A stretch of DNA of 64,000 bases from Phascolomyces articulosus (GCA_025677815.1 JAIXMP010000003.1:868001-932000), one strand, 5' to 3'. Shown: positions 12,502 through 24,410, numbered from the stretch's first letter. The notes: generated by a model from the sequence alone, not told the origin. A program made the numbers and translations.

Positions 12502-13397
12502 TAATAATAATACCCCCACCCTTCTTACTTTACTTTCTTCTTCTTCTTTCCCCTGTTCTTCTATATAATAATTTTTTTTCTTTTCCCTTCTTCTCAATTC
12601 TTTTTCTCACCTTTCCCATATATAAAAAAAACTTGTACAAAATGATGAATTCAATAGAAACCTAAAAAACACACATACTTTTTTATATACTTGTGACACC
12701 AGAATAATTTTTTTCTCAACAACTTTCTTTTATTTTTTGTGTAAGTTTCAATAATCTATATTATTCATAAGGGAAGAAGTGTTTTTTATAAATAAGATGG
12801 GAGAAGAGGGGGGGGGAAAGCTATATGTCATGGTTTTTTTAATCCCCTATTTTTTTTTTTTTTCATCATTGTTGTTTTACCATAATCATGTCAAAAGTTT
12901 CATGCTGACAATGCAATCCCATTTTATTTAATTGTTTAGTAAAAGAAACTACACCAAATCCAGTTAGTTTCTGATGACTTGATCCTTTATTTAACTACAC
13001 TACTATAGTAGTACGTACTCATAAAAATAAGGGCCTTTTGATGTTTTATTACCCTTGAAGCTCTAATGGTTAATTAATAGAAAAAAAAGAATGTATACAA
13101 ATGACATCATATTCATCCTTCAACCAAACAAAGTTTCAATTAGAATTATACAAGAAATCAAGGAAAATTATCTGGTGATTTGTTTTATTATTATAAAAAA
13201 ACTGCGTGTGTTTTGTACCACGTCATCCTATTTTTTCTTTTTATAAAGATAAAAGATACTTGTTACACATTGTTTGTTACAAAACGATTTAGAGTCTTTT
13301 TACTTATACTATCTCGTACCACCTAGTTGAATCCATTTTACTACTATTCCTCTATAACTTTATTTATTATCATTTAGTAGAAGGGGGTTCACATTCA
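12502..13397. other. Intergenic region after the fasciclin gene
   Basis: No gene is seen. The region contains pyrimidine-rich 3' flank, homopolymer runs (a G9 run near 12810 and a T run near 12850), and no open frame with recognisable content. Confidence 0.55.
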
Positions 13398-13746
13398 ACT
13401 GTTTGCCCATCCACGATTAAATTATTCTTTTCAAATGACAAGAATGGAAAACTATAGAGATATCCGGTGGTAAAAGAAAGACCACCAATTTCTTTTCCAT
13501 CTTCACATTTAATAATACCAGAGAATCTGCCGATAATTTGGATAAGGCACCAATACGTTCGACATTTTCGAGGTTCATTTCGTGAACTGTTTTTGAAAAA
13601 GGTGAATCGTTACCACGGATAGAATATTATACCTTTGTAGCTGTTGTAGATTTTTCACTCACCAAATCTGCTGATGAAGATCCATTTCCAACAACAAGAA
13701 CAGTCTGCGTTTTTTTATAAAAAATATTCATGAATATCACTTCACA
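13398..13746 (-). pseudogene. Fragment of an FMO-like flavoenzyme gene (inverted partial copy)
   Basis: Read on the minus strand, this segment is a close copy of part of the intact FMO-like gene at 33525-35099. It starts in that gene's second intron (GATATTCATGAATATTTT is shared) and runs through TVLVVGNGSSSADL to a point just after the segment encoding LIVDGQT. It is broken: TAC has become TAA at 13627-13629, there is a two-base insertion near the SGII position, and nine bases are missing before the ATG-motif segment (GYLYSFP). Because intron sequence is retained, it arose by DNA duplication, not by retroposition. The parent lies about 20 kb away in opposite orientation. Confidence 0.88.
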
Positions 13747-14094
13747 AAATAAAGAGAAATAAAAAGTGTTTATCCATGCACAATTCTTCTTGCATGAAAT
13801 CACCAGAGTAATGTCCAATTGTTGTAAGCTTGTTTTTTTTTTCTCCAAAAGACATCATCTCCACTACTACTACCACTTCTACAAGAACAAAAACAACTGG
13901 ATTAACATTGGGAAATACATTTTCCTTTTAAACTCTCTAGATGAAGCACACTCTCTAGATAGGACGTAGTAGAAGTAGAAGAGGTATTATATTACGTTCG
14001 CTATTTTATCGATACAATGAAAAAGAATGATTGTTCTACATATGTAACTGATATAATATGGCATATATTTACTATTATTGTTATATTATCAAAG

Positions 14095-14345
14095 AGCTAT
14101 TACTGTTGTAACCGCTTCTAATCTTACTACTTCTGATACTGCTATTACTGCAACTACAATATCAATTAATACAATTGCAAATACTACTATTTTTTATATT
14201 ATTACAAATACTGGTAATACAACCACTACTGCAACTGCTACTACTGCTGCCATAAATGTTCATACTAATACTGCGACAACACAATTTACAGCCGCTTCCA
14301 TTGCTAGCACATCTACATCTATTGCTTCATCATCAAGCAGCCAAT
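14095..14345 (+). repeat. Imperfect ACT/GCT trinucleotide-rich tract
   Basis: About 250 bases are enriched in ACT, ACA and GCT triplets. They leave a Thr/Ala/Ser-rich frame open for some 85 codons, but that frame has no upstream ATG and runs into poly-T. This looks like a decayed trinucleotide repeat, not a gene, although a mucin-like exon cannot be excluded. Confidence 0.5.
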
Positions 14346-14388
14346 GTACCGTTGTCCCAATATCTTTCACCATCATTAATAAACACCA

Positions 14389-14390
<2 letters not shown>

Positions 14391-14425
<35 letters not shown>
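14391..14425. repeat. Poly-T tract of 35 bases
   Basis: This is the longest homopolymer in the window. It directly follows the ACT-rich tract. Confidence 0.95.
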
Positions 14426-14426
<1 letters not shown>

Positions 14427-16126
14427 GCTAAGATGATGTCTATTTTGTGGGTTATAAAATGTTGTTTTTTTTTATAAATATGATGGATGTGATTATAATT
14501 AGATAATAGAGATATGTATAACTATAATAATAATGGCGTCATCATTATGACGGTGATGAAGAATATAAATGTATGAAAAGGATGTATATTTATTTGCAAC
14601 TCAACCCATCTATTTCTTACATCATTATCCATAGTCACATCAATTTTTATTATTAGAAAAGTAGTACTCATAAGATCGGATGGATGACAATAACTAATCA
14701 AAGAATGGGAATAAAAATGTAATAGATGATGCAGGAATGATATAGGTGTATGATGATACTAGCTATTATAAAGAATCATCCGAAAATATCATTACTATCA
14801 CTGTCTGGATGTAAAAAAAAAGAAGAAATAATAGCAATGGTACAGCGTTGATGGCAAGTGAAAGAGAATAATAATAATATTTATCATTTTTCATTGTCCG
14901 TGTTTTATGATAAATATGTTTTTTTTATTACGTAAAGAATACAATTACAGGGTAGGAATGATATTATATGTATAAAATGAAATGTGGAGAAAAAAAATAT
15001 TATTATAAATGACAAGCTATCATTGTTGTATATAAAGTCGATTATCATTGAGCATGTGCACAAAGTACTATTTATATAGAAGTCAAAGTTTTTCTTTAGA
15101 TAAATTGATGATACATACTCAAGGTAATAAAATACCATTAGTGGATTAGAAGAAAAAAAGTCATACTCGTGTATTTACAAAAGCAAATAGAACCATATTG
15201 TGATCTCAGAACATATATTTTCATAGTAGTTAATAATAATTTATTTCTTTACAGCAGAATATTAAATATATACCATCATAATGAGAAGCCTTTTGCGATG
15301 TAACTATTTATATAAATGTAGAGCAAACTGAAAGAAAAATCCTGAACACATCACCAGACTTAACAAGACTTTGCAGGAGGTGGAATTCTGATATGTGTAT
15401 TATGTATGAATTCCGAGAGAATTTATGCTTCCACATAGAATTAGGTATATAAAAGAATAGAAACAATGTTGTTTTTTTTATCACTAACCTTGTAAGATAT
15501 CAAAGGATTAGATTGGATAAAATGACTATTCATAATAGAAATATATCGTCGTGATTACGGTGTCGTAACAAATTAAATGGTTTCTTATACCTATATATAA
15601 TAAAAATAGAAGAGCAAGATCAATCCATTTACTTGTATATATAGAGTGCACTGTCATGATTAGAAAACTTCTCAAAAGTAACTTTGTGCACATACAATGT
15701 AGTAGTATACTGGAGGATTAGTACATATATAAATAGTGTCAAGTTAACAATTTAATTATGACTGCATCTAATTAATTTTAATTCATGCGATTCTTCGTTT
15801 AATAATATAAACAAAACTATGGATACCATCCTTGCAAAGATGTGATTATTTTATTTTCAATAAAAGTCTATATGTAAGAAAAAAAATAAGGTTTATCCAA
15901 GAGCTTTCTCTCCCTCCACTAGATATGTTTGTTGGCAAGATATAAAAAAATAGAGGACATAAAACAGTAATAATAATTGTTTCTGTTGGTCAAATTGTAT
16001 ACATTATATATTTATATATATTTAAAAAGCAAATGATTCTTTTTTTTTTCAGTTTATAGAAAAAAACAAAAGGTTTTCTTTTTTTTTTTGAAGGGAAGGT
16101 GAAGAAAAGTTGTTTATAATGCAAAT

Positions 16127-17033
16127 TTAGTGGTGATGATCATCTTCGGAACCGACAAAGTCCATGGTGAAGACGGAACCGCACTCGGGGCAACGGTCGT
16201 TGTCGTGAGACTTGTCCAAAGAGATCCAGATGGTGTCATGGGATTCAGCAGGGTAACCTATTTGATTTCAAATTTTTTCTCCATGTCAATAAGGTGTGTT
16301 GTTGTTGTTGTTACTGTTGTCATATATATCTATCTCCCTTCCTTCTCGTTTATTCTTTTTTTTTGTCCAATTTTCCTCATTGATAAGAATAATTCAAAAT
16401 TTTATTTACCAGTGCAACCAACGAAACGGACATTGTCGTGGGACTTGACGACGATGGGGTTCTTGACAGTACCAATGTGGGTCATGTTCAATGGTTCCAT
16501 ATCGAAAAATTCCTTACCCTCCAACTTGGCCAATAATTCAATACGTTCCAAACCAGTAGCTTGTTCGAGATCGGTAGGAACTTGACCGGCTTGACCACCG
16601 GGACCAAGGTTCTTTTCAATGCTTTCAGCAGAAACGGCACCAGCTAATTTTTAATTTAATTGAAATAATTAGTATTACGATCGTTATTTTTTTTTGACAT
16701 GTCGCATTAACTAAAAGGAGAAAAATATATTGGTATATCAAAGTGTTTTTTTTTCTCTTCAAGAATTTGTTAAAAAAAATAAATATAATGGAATGAACAA
16801 AAAAAAATACAGGTGTGTTGAATTTTGCCACCATTAATATATATTTTTTTTGTCAAATTCTTTATCTCCAGTGAGAATGGAAAGAGAAAATATAACAACG
16901 CGACTTTATAATATAATGGATTAAAAAAATAACGATAATTACAAAGACGGGCACCCATGACGGAGAAAGGACGAACGGAAGCACGAGCAGCAACGGGGGC
17001 AACGGCAACAGCAGCACGACGAAGAGCGAACAT
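16127..17033 (-). CDS. Cytochrome c oxidase zinc-binding subunit (yeast Cox4 / animal COX5B)
   Basis: Three exons encode about 150 residues. The N-terminus (MFALRRAAVAVAPVAARASVR) is an Arg/Ala-rich mitochondrial presequence. The mature part has the family segments DLEQATGLERIELLAKLEG and NPIVVKSHDNVRFVGCTG, and the zinc site with ligands Cys, His, Cys, Cys in VGCTGYPAESHDTIW and RCPECGSVF. The subunit sits on the matrix side of complex IV. It ends in an unusual acidic/His tail (SEDDHHH). Codons are strongly biased to C-ending, as expected of a highly expressed gene. The last exon starts at GYPAESH after an intron of about 150 bases. Confidence 0.93.
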
Positions 17034-17159
17034 GATGTCAAGAAGTTATGTAAATAGAGAGGGGAGAGATGGAGTTTTTTTTTCCTTTTCCTTGTTTTTT
17101 CTTGAAAAAAAAATCGTGCCACTGATTTCTAAAGCAACCCCCGCTTCTCTCCATGTGAC

Positions 17160-17167
17160 TGACGTCA
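17160..17167. promoter_or_regulatory. Perfect CRE/ATF-type palindrome TGACGTCA
   Basis: The octamer TGACGTCA lies about 127 bases upstream of the cytochrome oxidase subunit start. This is the known binding core of bZIP ATF/CREB-type factors. Its role here is inferred from position only. Confidence 0.45.
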
Positions 17168-17300
17168 CGAAGTGTGGTTGCTTGGTAACTGGAACTTTTT
17201 TTTTGGGTTTCTATGCAAACAGTTTAAACTTCTTTATTCATTTTCATGACAACAATGTTTTTTTTTAACAATTTTCAATTATTTTTACAATGTATATAGA

Positions 17301-17757
17301 TTATATCAGAAAAACAGGAATTCTTTTTGAATTCTTAATTATTGTAGTACTGATAGAGGTTAAAACAACAAGATATAATACTATAAAATACGTCTGAGGG
17401 TCTCGTAATCTTTTGCCCCACCACCTTTGTTCTTCATCATCATTATCTTCTTTATCATTATCATCGGCATCACCATCTTCATCATCATCATCATCATCGT
17501 TAACAGCAGGAATAATATTAATATCAAGATGAGGGAATTGTAATTCGGGACTATGGCTTATATCTGGTTCTTGTGGATGGATCAATATGGCATCAGCCAC
17601 GTTCGCTACGAATCCATTAACATCTATGAAAACGTATCATCAGACATGGAATGAGTTATCAATCAGATCTTAGGGTTATATACACTTAATGATAATTATT
17701 TTGGGAAATACTACCTTCTATAATTCTACGAGTTATTCTGAGAAAATTAAAATCCAT
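17301..17757 (-). CDS. Small acidic single-pass membrane protein, unrecognised
   Basis: Two exons (17757-17715 and 17623-17301) give about 123 residues. The short first exon encodes MDFNFLRITRRIIE and splices by GAAG|gtagta to a frame beginning VNGFVANVADA. The middle is a run of acidic residues (a D6 stretch and further Asp/Glu to about residue 75). Then comes a basic/Trp segment (QRWWGKRLRDP) and a hydrophobic helix (YFIVLYLVVLTSISTTI) near the C-terminus, suggesting a tail-anchored protein. I do not recognise the family. It ends 267 bases from the cytochrome oxidase gene start and is co-oriented. The splice model is by hand; without it the second exon alone would start at 17600. Confidence 0.5.
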
Positions 17758-17873
17758 ATTGTTTGGTATTACTCTCGAAGCTTTATATACTGAGTATATG
17801 TATGTGAATTATATAGGTGCCAATTAGTTTTGGTTAATCGAATCATTTATTTTATAGCTTTTTATATATGCAT

Positions 17874-18062
17874 TTATAAGACTTCTTTTCGTATTTTTGA
17901 AAGATATTGAACAAAAATCCTCTTTGTTTCATTAACTAGTTTTGTCCAATCAGATTCGATGGTTTCTATCAATGGCCAATGAGGTACATGTTTCCATCTC
18001 CTTAATATAGTTAAGAATCCAGAAAAAAAAATAAAAATAACTGCGTTGTTTTTTTCTGTCAT
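17874..18062 (-). CDS. Possible 62-residue protein with N-terminal hydrophobic segment
   Basis: A single open frame starts with ATG and encodes a hydrophobic stretch (VIFIFFSGFLTIL) followed by a basic/aromatic segment (RRWKHVPHWPLIETIESDW) and a Lys/Arg-rich end. The residue composition is more protein-like than surrounding frames, with Trp three times and no low complexity. I do not recognise it. It could be a small mitochondrial or ER membrane protein, or a chance frame. Confidence 0.35.
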   Translation of the reverse strand: MTEKNNAVIFIFFSGFLTILRRWKHVPHWPLIETIESDWTKLVNETKRIFVQYLSKIRKEVL

Positions 18063-18159
18063 TATTTATTATATTAATTATGTAGGTAGAAACAAAAAAA
18101 GTTATAAGCATAGAAGTATAGAGAGTATATAAATGATTGATTATGATTAAATAATTTGT

Positions 18160-20272
18160 TTAATCCTTCCATCGCACTGGTATTTTGAAGAAACGACCAG
18201 CCGCTGCCTCACCCTCAATTGACTTTTCTTCATCAGGAAGTACACCGCCTCGTAAATTGGTCTAAAATGAATAAACAAAAAAAAGTCATGTAAATATCGA
18301 TAAATGGTTTCTTCTCCTTCACATATATGTACAATATAGATACCATAGTTTTACCTGAAGAGATGGATGAATAAACCGAGGTGCTTTTAATTGTGAATCC
18401 CGGTTGTTACGAAGTTCGGTATATTTTTCCAAAGGAATATCTTCATTAATCATTTTATTGGATTCCTTATGTGCAGCAAGTGTCGTCATGACTTCATACT
18501 ATATATATAAATGAATAAAATTGATCAATTAATTATAATGATTTTTGAATTTGAGAAAGCACTAGATAAATTTCTTTCTTACCGAACGACCGGAATTAGC
18601 TGGTGGATAATCATGACCAACATAGATTCGAATATCATTAGGCCATGATTTATACATTTTATGAACGCTGTTATATAATTGTTCTGCACTACCTCCTGGG
18701 AAATCACATCTTGCAGTACCGATATCGGGCTAATAATAATAATAATACAATATTATCAATAAGAGCAAGAATTTATTTTATTTTATAAAAATAAATAGAA
18801 TTACGAAGGATAACAAGAATGATATATTTACCATAAATAAGGTGTCACCCACAAAGGCAGCATCACCAATTCGATAGGACATACAAGCAGGTGTATGACC
18901 AGGAGTATTAAGAACAGTACATTGAATATTTTGACCAAGTGTCCAATTATCATTTTCCGTAATTAATTTGTCAAATTGTTGGCCTGTCGTACTGAGTTGT
19001 GCATTTGTAAAGTTATATTTTTTACTAAACACTTCTTGAACCTTTGTTACATTGCTTCCCATCCAAAATTCAGGCTAAAGAAAAATAGATAGAATATGGT
19101 TTGTTAATCATCATAATATCATCCGTGGCTTTTTTTATCCTTTTGAAGCTTTAAAATATATATATAAAAAATAATTACCTTTGAAGGGAGTTTATCTTTC
19201 AAATAATGTGCGGCAGTCAAGTGATCCTGTTTTAAAAATGGATCAGTCAAAAAAAAAAGGTACCAAAAGGATTTACAGGGGAATTATGTAAAAAAAAAAT
19301 CTTACAGCATGAACATGGGTGTCAATAATTTTGGTTACATTCAAATTATGTTTTTCAATAAATTCGAGGATTTGCTTTGCCATGGTAGGGCGAACTGTGG
19401 CAGAGAATGGATCATAATCCAAAACAGGATCAATGATATACGCTTCCTTGGTTTCTAAATTTTATAAATAGAATCGGGGACAGCAAAAAAAAAAAAAAGA
19501 TGATGGACGTGTGAGAATTTTAGATGTAAAAAAAAAAAAAAACTAAATATTTATAAAACAAATCAGTTTTTTCTTTTTCCTCACCAATATCTGTTACAAT
19601 ATACTGTGCAGTTTCAGTTTCTTTTTCAAAGATAGTATGGACCCAAGGAGAATGATTATTTTCAAATGGAAGGACAGGTAAATCATCACTTCGCCATTGT
19701 TTGAATCCACCGACAAGATTATAGACATCTTTGAAACCCATGTCGACGGCATGTTTAGCGACTTCTAAACTTCGACGCCCAGACATACATTGAATCACAA
19801 CCTATCAATCAATAACAATAATAAAAAGATTATATATACCAATTAATACAAATCACGGGTAAGGGGATCTACAGGTTGTTTTTGTAATAATAGTGAAAAT
19901 TTTCAATACCGTTGTATCCTTGTCAAGTTCATTCAAAGCACTGGAGTAAGTATCAGGATCATTCTTGAAAATTTGATGTGGGATATTAAATGCACCTTCA
20001 ATTCTACCAAAAGATTCAATTTCATGACGTTCTCTTGCATCAACAAGCTTAAGAGATTTACGGAAAGGATCACCTTTGTGTTGATCTTGAAGTAATTGAT
20101 GCAACTCCACAGGAGTTATATCTTTTACTGTCGTAGTGGATGTAGATGACATTCTAATAATCGTTGTTGTGGTTGCAGTGATGAAAGGGGGTCGTCGAGT
20201 GGTTGCTGCAGCTTTGGATACAGCTGATGGAATATAAGATGGGAAAAGGCTAGTTCGAAATAGTTTCAACAT
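18160..20272 (-). CDS. Rhodanese - metallo-beta-lactamase fusion, persulfide dioxygenase-like (Blh/ETHE1 type)
   Basis: About eight exons encode some 460 residues. An Arg-containing, Ser/Thr-rich N-terminus (about 40 residues) looks like a mitochondrial presequence. A rhodanese domain follows (ELHQLLQD, LVDARERHEIESFGRIEGA), with active-site Cys in VVIQCMSGRRS. The C-terminal half is a metallo-beta-lactamase fold with THVHADHLTA (metal ligands), LNTPGHTPACMSYRIGD, FVGDTLFMPDIGTARCDFPG, IYVGHDYPP and a terminal LRGGVLPDEE...FFKIPVRWKD resembling bacterial Blh proteins. ETHE1/Blh enzymes oxidise glutathione persulfide to sulfite; rhodanese moves sulfane sulfur. The predicted role is therefore mitochondrial sulfide/persulfide detoxification. 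It is divergently arranged with the phosphate transporter gene, 445 bases apart. Confidence 0.88.
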
Positions 20273-20717
20273 GAGTTTATATAGGTAAATAAATGCGGGG
20301 AAGAATCAAAAAGGGAGAGAATTTTGTTATATAGAAGCAGAATTGCGTTATCAAGTAGACTAGGATATGTTTGGACAAGTCAACGAAGTGTACCGCATTT
20401 AGTTAATCTGAGAATTCCTCAAGAATAAATATGAAAAAAAAGAAAAAAAATCGGAAGATCGAAAGAATGACAAATGCTTTGCAGTGATTACGCGGCTTCT
20501 ATAATAACTTTCCCACCCCGCACATGGTTCTTATGATTGGCACCGAGCTTTTTTTCATGCAAAACCAAAATGTAAAATTTCAATAAACAACTTCCGCCCT
20601 TTTTTCAACTTTAAGCCCTTGAATCCCAAAAGGTTTACATTATAAAAAAAAGAATTCTTAAATTTTTCCCTTTTTAGATTCTTTTTTTTTGTAACAATTA
20701 CAAAGCATTCATCATTT
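20273..20717. promoter_or_regulatory. Shared divergent promoter region
   Basis: This 445-base gap separates the minus-strand rhodanese-MBL gene from the plus-strand phosphate transporter gene and must hold both promoters. It carries a poly-T run close to the transporter start. I saw no CACGTG-type Pho4 site in it. Confidence 0.5.
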
Positions 20718-23641
20718 ATGGTACGTCAAAGACGATCATCATCACTTTCCCAAAATGGGGATTTGTTTACTTTGATTATAACAAATGACGTGGACTACCA
20801 TGGACAATAACAATCCATGATATAGGCAGAAGATAGAACTATAGTTCGAACTACTACAACTCATACAACAACAACAGCTCAGATATTACCTCCAGCTCCT
20901 TTACAAGAGCTTGATGATACCTCTAAAAGATTCACATGGCGTCAAATACGGACACTTGTTATTAGTAGTGCAGGTTTCTTTACTGATGCGTACGTCATAT
21001 TAGATAATATTTCATCATAAACTTTAATTTTATTGAAGCTGACAATGATAAATGGAATTTATAGTTATGACATTTTCATTATTAATCTTGTAACGCCAAT
21101 GCTCGGTTATATCTATTATAAAGATGATGATAACCAGGTAAAATAAAATTTCTTGCTTTTCCTCTATTTTCCCACAATCTAAACATGAACGGAGGACTCT
21201 GACTTTTGTTGTTGTTGTTGTTGTTGTTGTCATGTTATTAGATGCCTAGTGGTATACAAGGTCCTTTTAAAGGCATGGTATCGTTTGGTCAACTTGTTGG
21301 TCAATTGACCTTTGGTTTTCTTGGTGATGGTAATATATAGTAATGTTCATACTTTTTTTTTGGCAACTTTTTCCTTTACAGGACATCCCCATAAATTGAT
21401 GGATTGTTCTAATATTTCTACCTTATCCGTTCTTTCTTAGCCTTTGGTCGAAAAGCAATTTATGGTTTGGAACTTCTTGTAATTATTATTGCAACAATCA
21501 ATTGTGCTACATCCGCTTCTACTGTGGAAGGTGTTGGTGCAGTTGGTTTTCTTGGTTTTTGGCGATTTATACTTGGATTTGGTATTGGAGGTAATGTTTC
21601 TAGGATAAAACTTTATGCAGCACGTTTATCAAAATTGTTATCTCAGCAAAGAAGAAAAAAAGAAACCAATAAGTTTCTATGAACTCATCCATGACTGTTT
21701 TTCTTAATATGCAGGTGATTATCCAATGTCCAGTACAGTTGCAGCGTAAGTATAATATCATTTTATTCGACTTGATTTTGTTTTTCATGCATGATGCATA
21801 TTCATGAAACATTATGTAATCATTAATTATGTGTATGTGTGTGTATGCTTTTTTTTAACCATTAGTGAATGGTCGACTGTCAATACAAGAGGAAAAATGG
21901 TTGCCATGATTTTTTCTATGCAAGGAGTGGGTCAAATTGTAGCACCATTGGTAACCATGGTGGTTCTTGCTATTTTTAGAGGGGCTGTGAATAGCAATGT
22001 TGATAATCTGGATTACGTATGGAGAATTTGTATTGGTGTGGGTGCCATTCCAGCCGTTCTTACAGTATATAGTCGATTTACATTACCTGAATCACCACGC
22101 TATTCAGTAAATGTTCAAAATGATATCTCAGCAGCTCAATCTGCTTTGGATTCATTTCCATCTTCGAGAAAGAAAAGTAAGGCCCGTGATCCAGAAGCAG
22201 TGGATGTGGAACGCGATGGTGGGGAAAGTGTTTACAAAACACCCTATGAAGAAATACAAATGAATCAACTTTCAACACCGGTTACTACAGAAGGAACTCC
22301 ACAACATACCCCACCATCAGCAAATAATAATGGAAATAGTGATCTACCTAGATCTCCTACGATTGGATCTTTTGATTATCAACAGCAAAATAACAATAGC
22401 AACAACAATCGGGATCCCAGTATTTCCTCTGCACGAACACTAGCGACGACAGATATCAAAGATACAGTGCTTCCTCTAAAGAAAAGTCAAAAACAAATCC
22501 GTCAAGAAAACTTTCAGGATTTTCTTGTGGTACGTATAAAATTTTTAATGTAATAGTGGATAAGTATATTCATCATGAAAATATAGTTCTTTCGAAAATG
22601 GAAAAATCTTAAAGTGTTACTTGGTGTCAGTCTGTGTTGGTAAGTTAAGATCTGATACTATAAAACAAAAGCAAAAACAAAAAACAAAATTTTTAATATA
22701 TTAAATGCGACTAATCAAAGAAAATTAATTTTTTATATAGGTTCTTTATGGATATTGGTAAGACTATAGTTTTAATATAGAGTAAAAATCTAAGGATTAT
22801 TGATTGAATCCCAATGACTTATGAAAATCGTTATCATGTAAAATATATAGCATTTTATGGTACCAATCTTAATCAAGCATTAATATTGAGTTCGATGGGA
22901 TTTGCACCAGAAGATGAACCACCATGGGATACTTTATTCAAACAAGCGATAGGAAACTTGATTCTGTCTGCACTCGGTGCTTTTCCTGGATATATTGTGT
23001 CGGTCCTACTTATTGAAAAATGGGGAAGAAAGCCTATTCAATTTTTGGGATTCGGCATGGTTGGCATTATGTTTATTATTCTTGGTGCCGCTTGGAATGT
23101 TCTTCATGATACATCGGTTGCTGCATTCATTGTCATCTTTGCAATTGCTCAGGTAAATAATTGCTTCTTCATTGGATTTTAATTCCTTCGATTATATTGT
23201 CTACTAACAAACGCTCTATTCTTCATAAAAAACACTTCTAGTTTTTCTTTAACTTTGGTCCCAACACAACAACCTTTGTACTTCCGGCTGAAGTATTTCC
23301 TACACGTCATAGAGCAAAAGCACATGGTATCGCTTCTGCTTCTGGGTAATGTATATTTAATATTTTTAGATATGGGTGAATTTTTCTACTTTCGGTAAAC
23401 AAAAACCGAGATTCCCATTGAATTGATTTTTTTTTTATTTACCCACCCAATCAGCAAACTTGGTGCTATTATTGCCACCTTTGCTTTCAATGCATTGGCT
23501 GACGTTGGTGGTCCTGAAGGAAAAAGGCACTTTTTACCAGGTGTGCTTATCATTTTTGGTGTGATCATGCTTATTTGTATATTCTTTACTACATGGGTTC
23601 CTGAAACAAAAGGCCGTTCGTTGGAAGAATTTGAAAATTAA
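20718..23641 (+). CDS. Pho84-type inorganic phosphate:H+ symporter (MFS)
   Basis: About eleven exons encode a 12-helix major facilitator protein of the Pho84/PHS family. Visible signatures are [21 protein letters not shown] (helix 1), the GD/GRK loop after helix 2 ([13 protein letters not shown]), [15 protein letters not shown] in helix 4, the PESPRY motif after helix 6, [10 protein letters not shown], and [16 protein letters not shown] with a final [14 protein letters not shown]. The central cytosolic loop is long, Asn/Gln-rich and full of SP/TP sites, a possible regulatory region. The first coding exon is just the ATG (20718-20720); an intron of 105 bases begins immediately, and exon 2 begins GCAGAAGATAG. 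Without that splice the frame from this ATG closes after 30 codons. It takes up phosphate at the plasma membrane. Confidence 0.92.
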
Positions 23642-23988
23642 GAAAGAGTGGTAATGAAGAATTGTACATAACTTTTAAATACTGTGTAAATAGTTGATTG
23701 TAAAAAACAGATCTATAATTTTATATATATTATCTCTCTTTCCCCTCATATAATTGAATTATTATATACAAATAGATAATAGTAGAGTTATTTTCTTTTT
23801 TAATTATTAAAATGTAACTATCATCAATGAGAACGAATTGGAATATATATTATTCCGTTTCTCCGTATTGCCATGATGAGGATGCAATGATAATGGATGC
23901 TACGTATTGCATACTTATACTACCCATATTTTACTGCGAGTATATTCCGTAATATTCAACGTGAATAACCCAATACATATATAAAAGT

Positions 23989-23992
<4 letters not shown>

Positions 23993-24020
<28 letters not shown>
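23993..24020. repeat. (TA)n microsatellite
   Basis: An uninterrupted alternating A/T run of about 28 bases lies between the transporter and beta-galactosidase genes. Confidence 0.95.
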
Positions 24021-24086
24021 CTGCGAAATGATCTGGGCTACGGATTCTAGCAATTTACATAATATGGGCTTCACATATATTAATTA

Positions 24087-24410
24087 TCAGTGAGAGAAGT
24101 CCAACCAAACCTCTTTATTAGGTAAAACGATAGTTGATCCCCAAGGATACAAAAAGGTGTAATACAAGGGGCTATATTCATTAAGAAGGTTGCTTAAGTA
24201 ATGCGTTATGTAAGTATTACAATCCTTGGAACTCGGACGATGTAAAAACGTCAGTCGACGACCTTGCACAAAGTGAAGGGAAAATAAGGAGCGTTTCTGA
24301 ATCTCGGGGAAAAAATTAAAAATTTTATGTTACAAATTCTCCACGCCCAACTTCATCATGATGACAAGTAAATGATAGACAATTCTCGGGTTCTAGTATA
24401 TAACAATTAT
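24087..24410 (-). pseudogene. Possible relic of terminal exons of an unrecognised gene
   Basis: On the minus strand a frame without ATG reads protein-like text ending LPNKEVWLDFSH and a stop at 24087. Upstream, another open block (ILEPENCLSFTCHHDEVGRG) can be joined across a very short GT-AG gap of about 31 bases. No start, no further exons and no family could be found. It may be the 3' remnant of a gene or chance. Confidence 0.25.

Larger units (their letters stand above)
13747..16126. other. Gene-poor region with ACT-rich tract and poly-T
   Basis: Apart from a Thr-codon-rich low-complexity tract and a long poly-T, this 2.4 kb AT-rich region holds no supported gene. No tRNA or other RNA gene was recognised. 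Confidence 0.55.

Noticed and set aside
14078..14431. Thr-rich open frame as a mucin-like gene
   Set aside because: It has no ATG start, derives from trinucleotide-rich DNA and runs into a 35-base poly-T.
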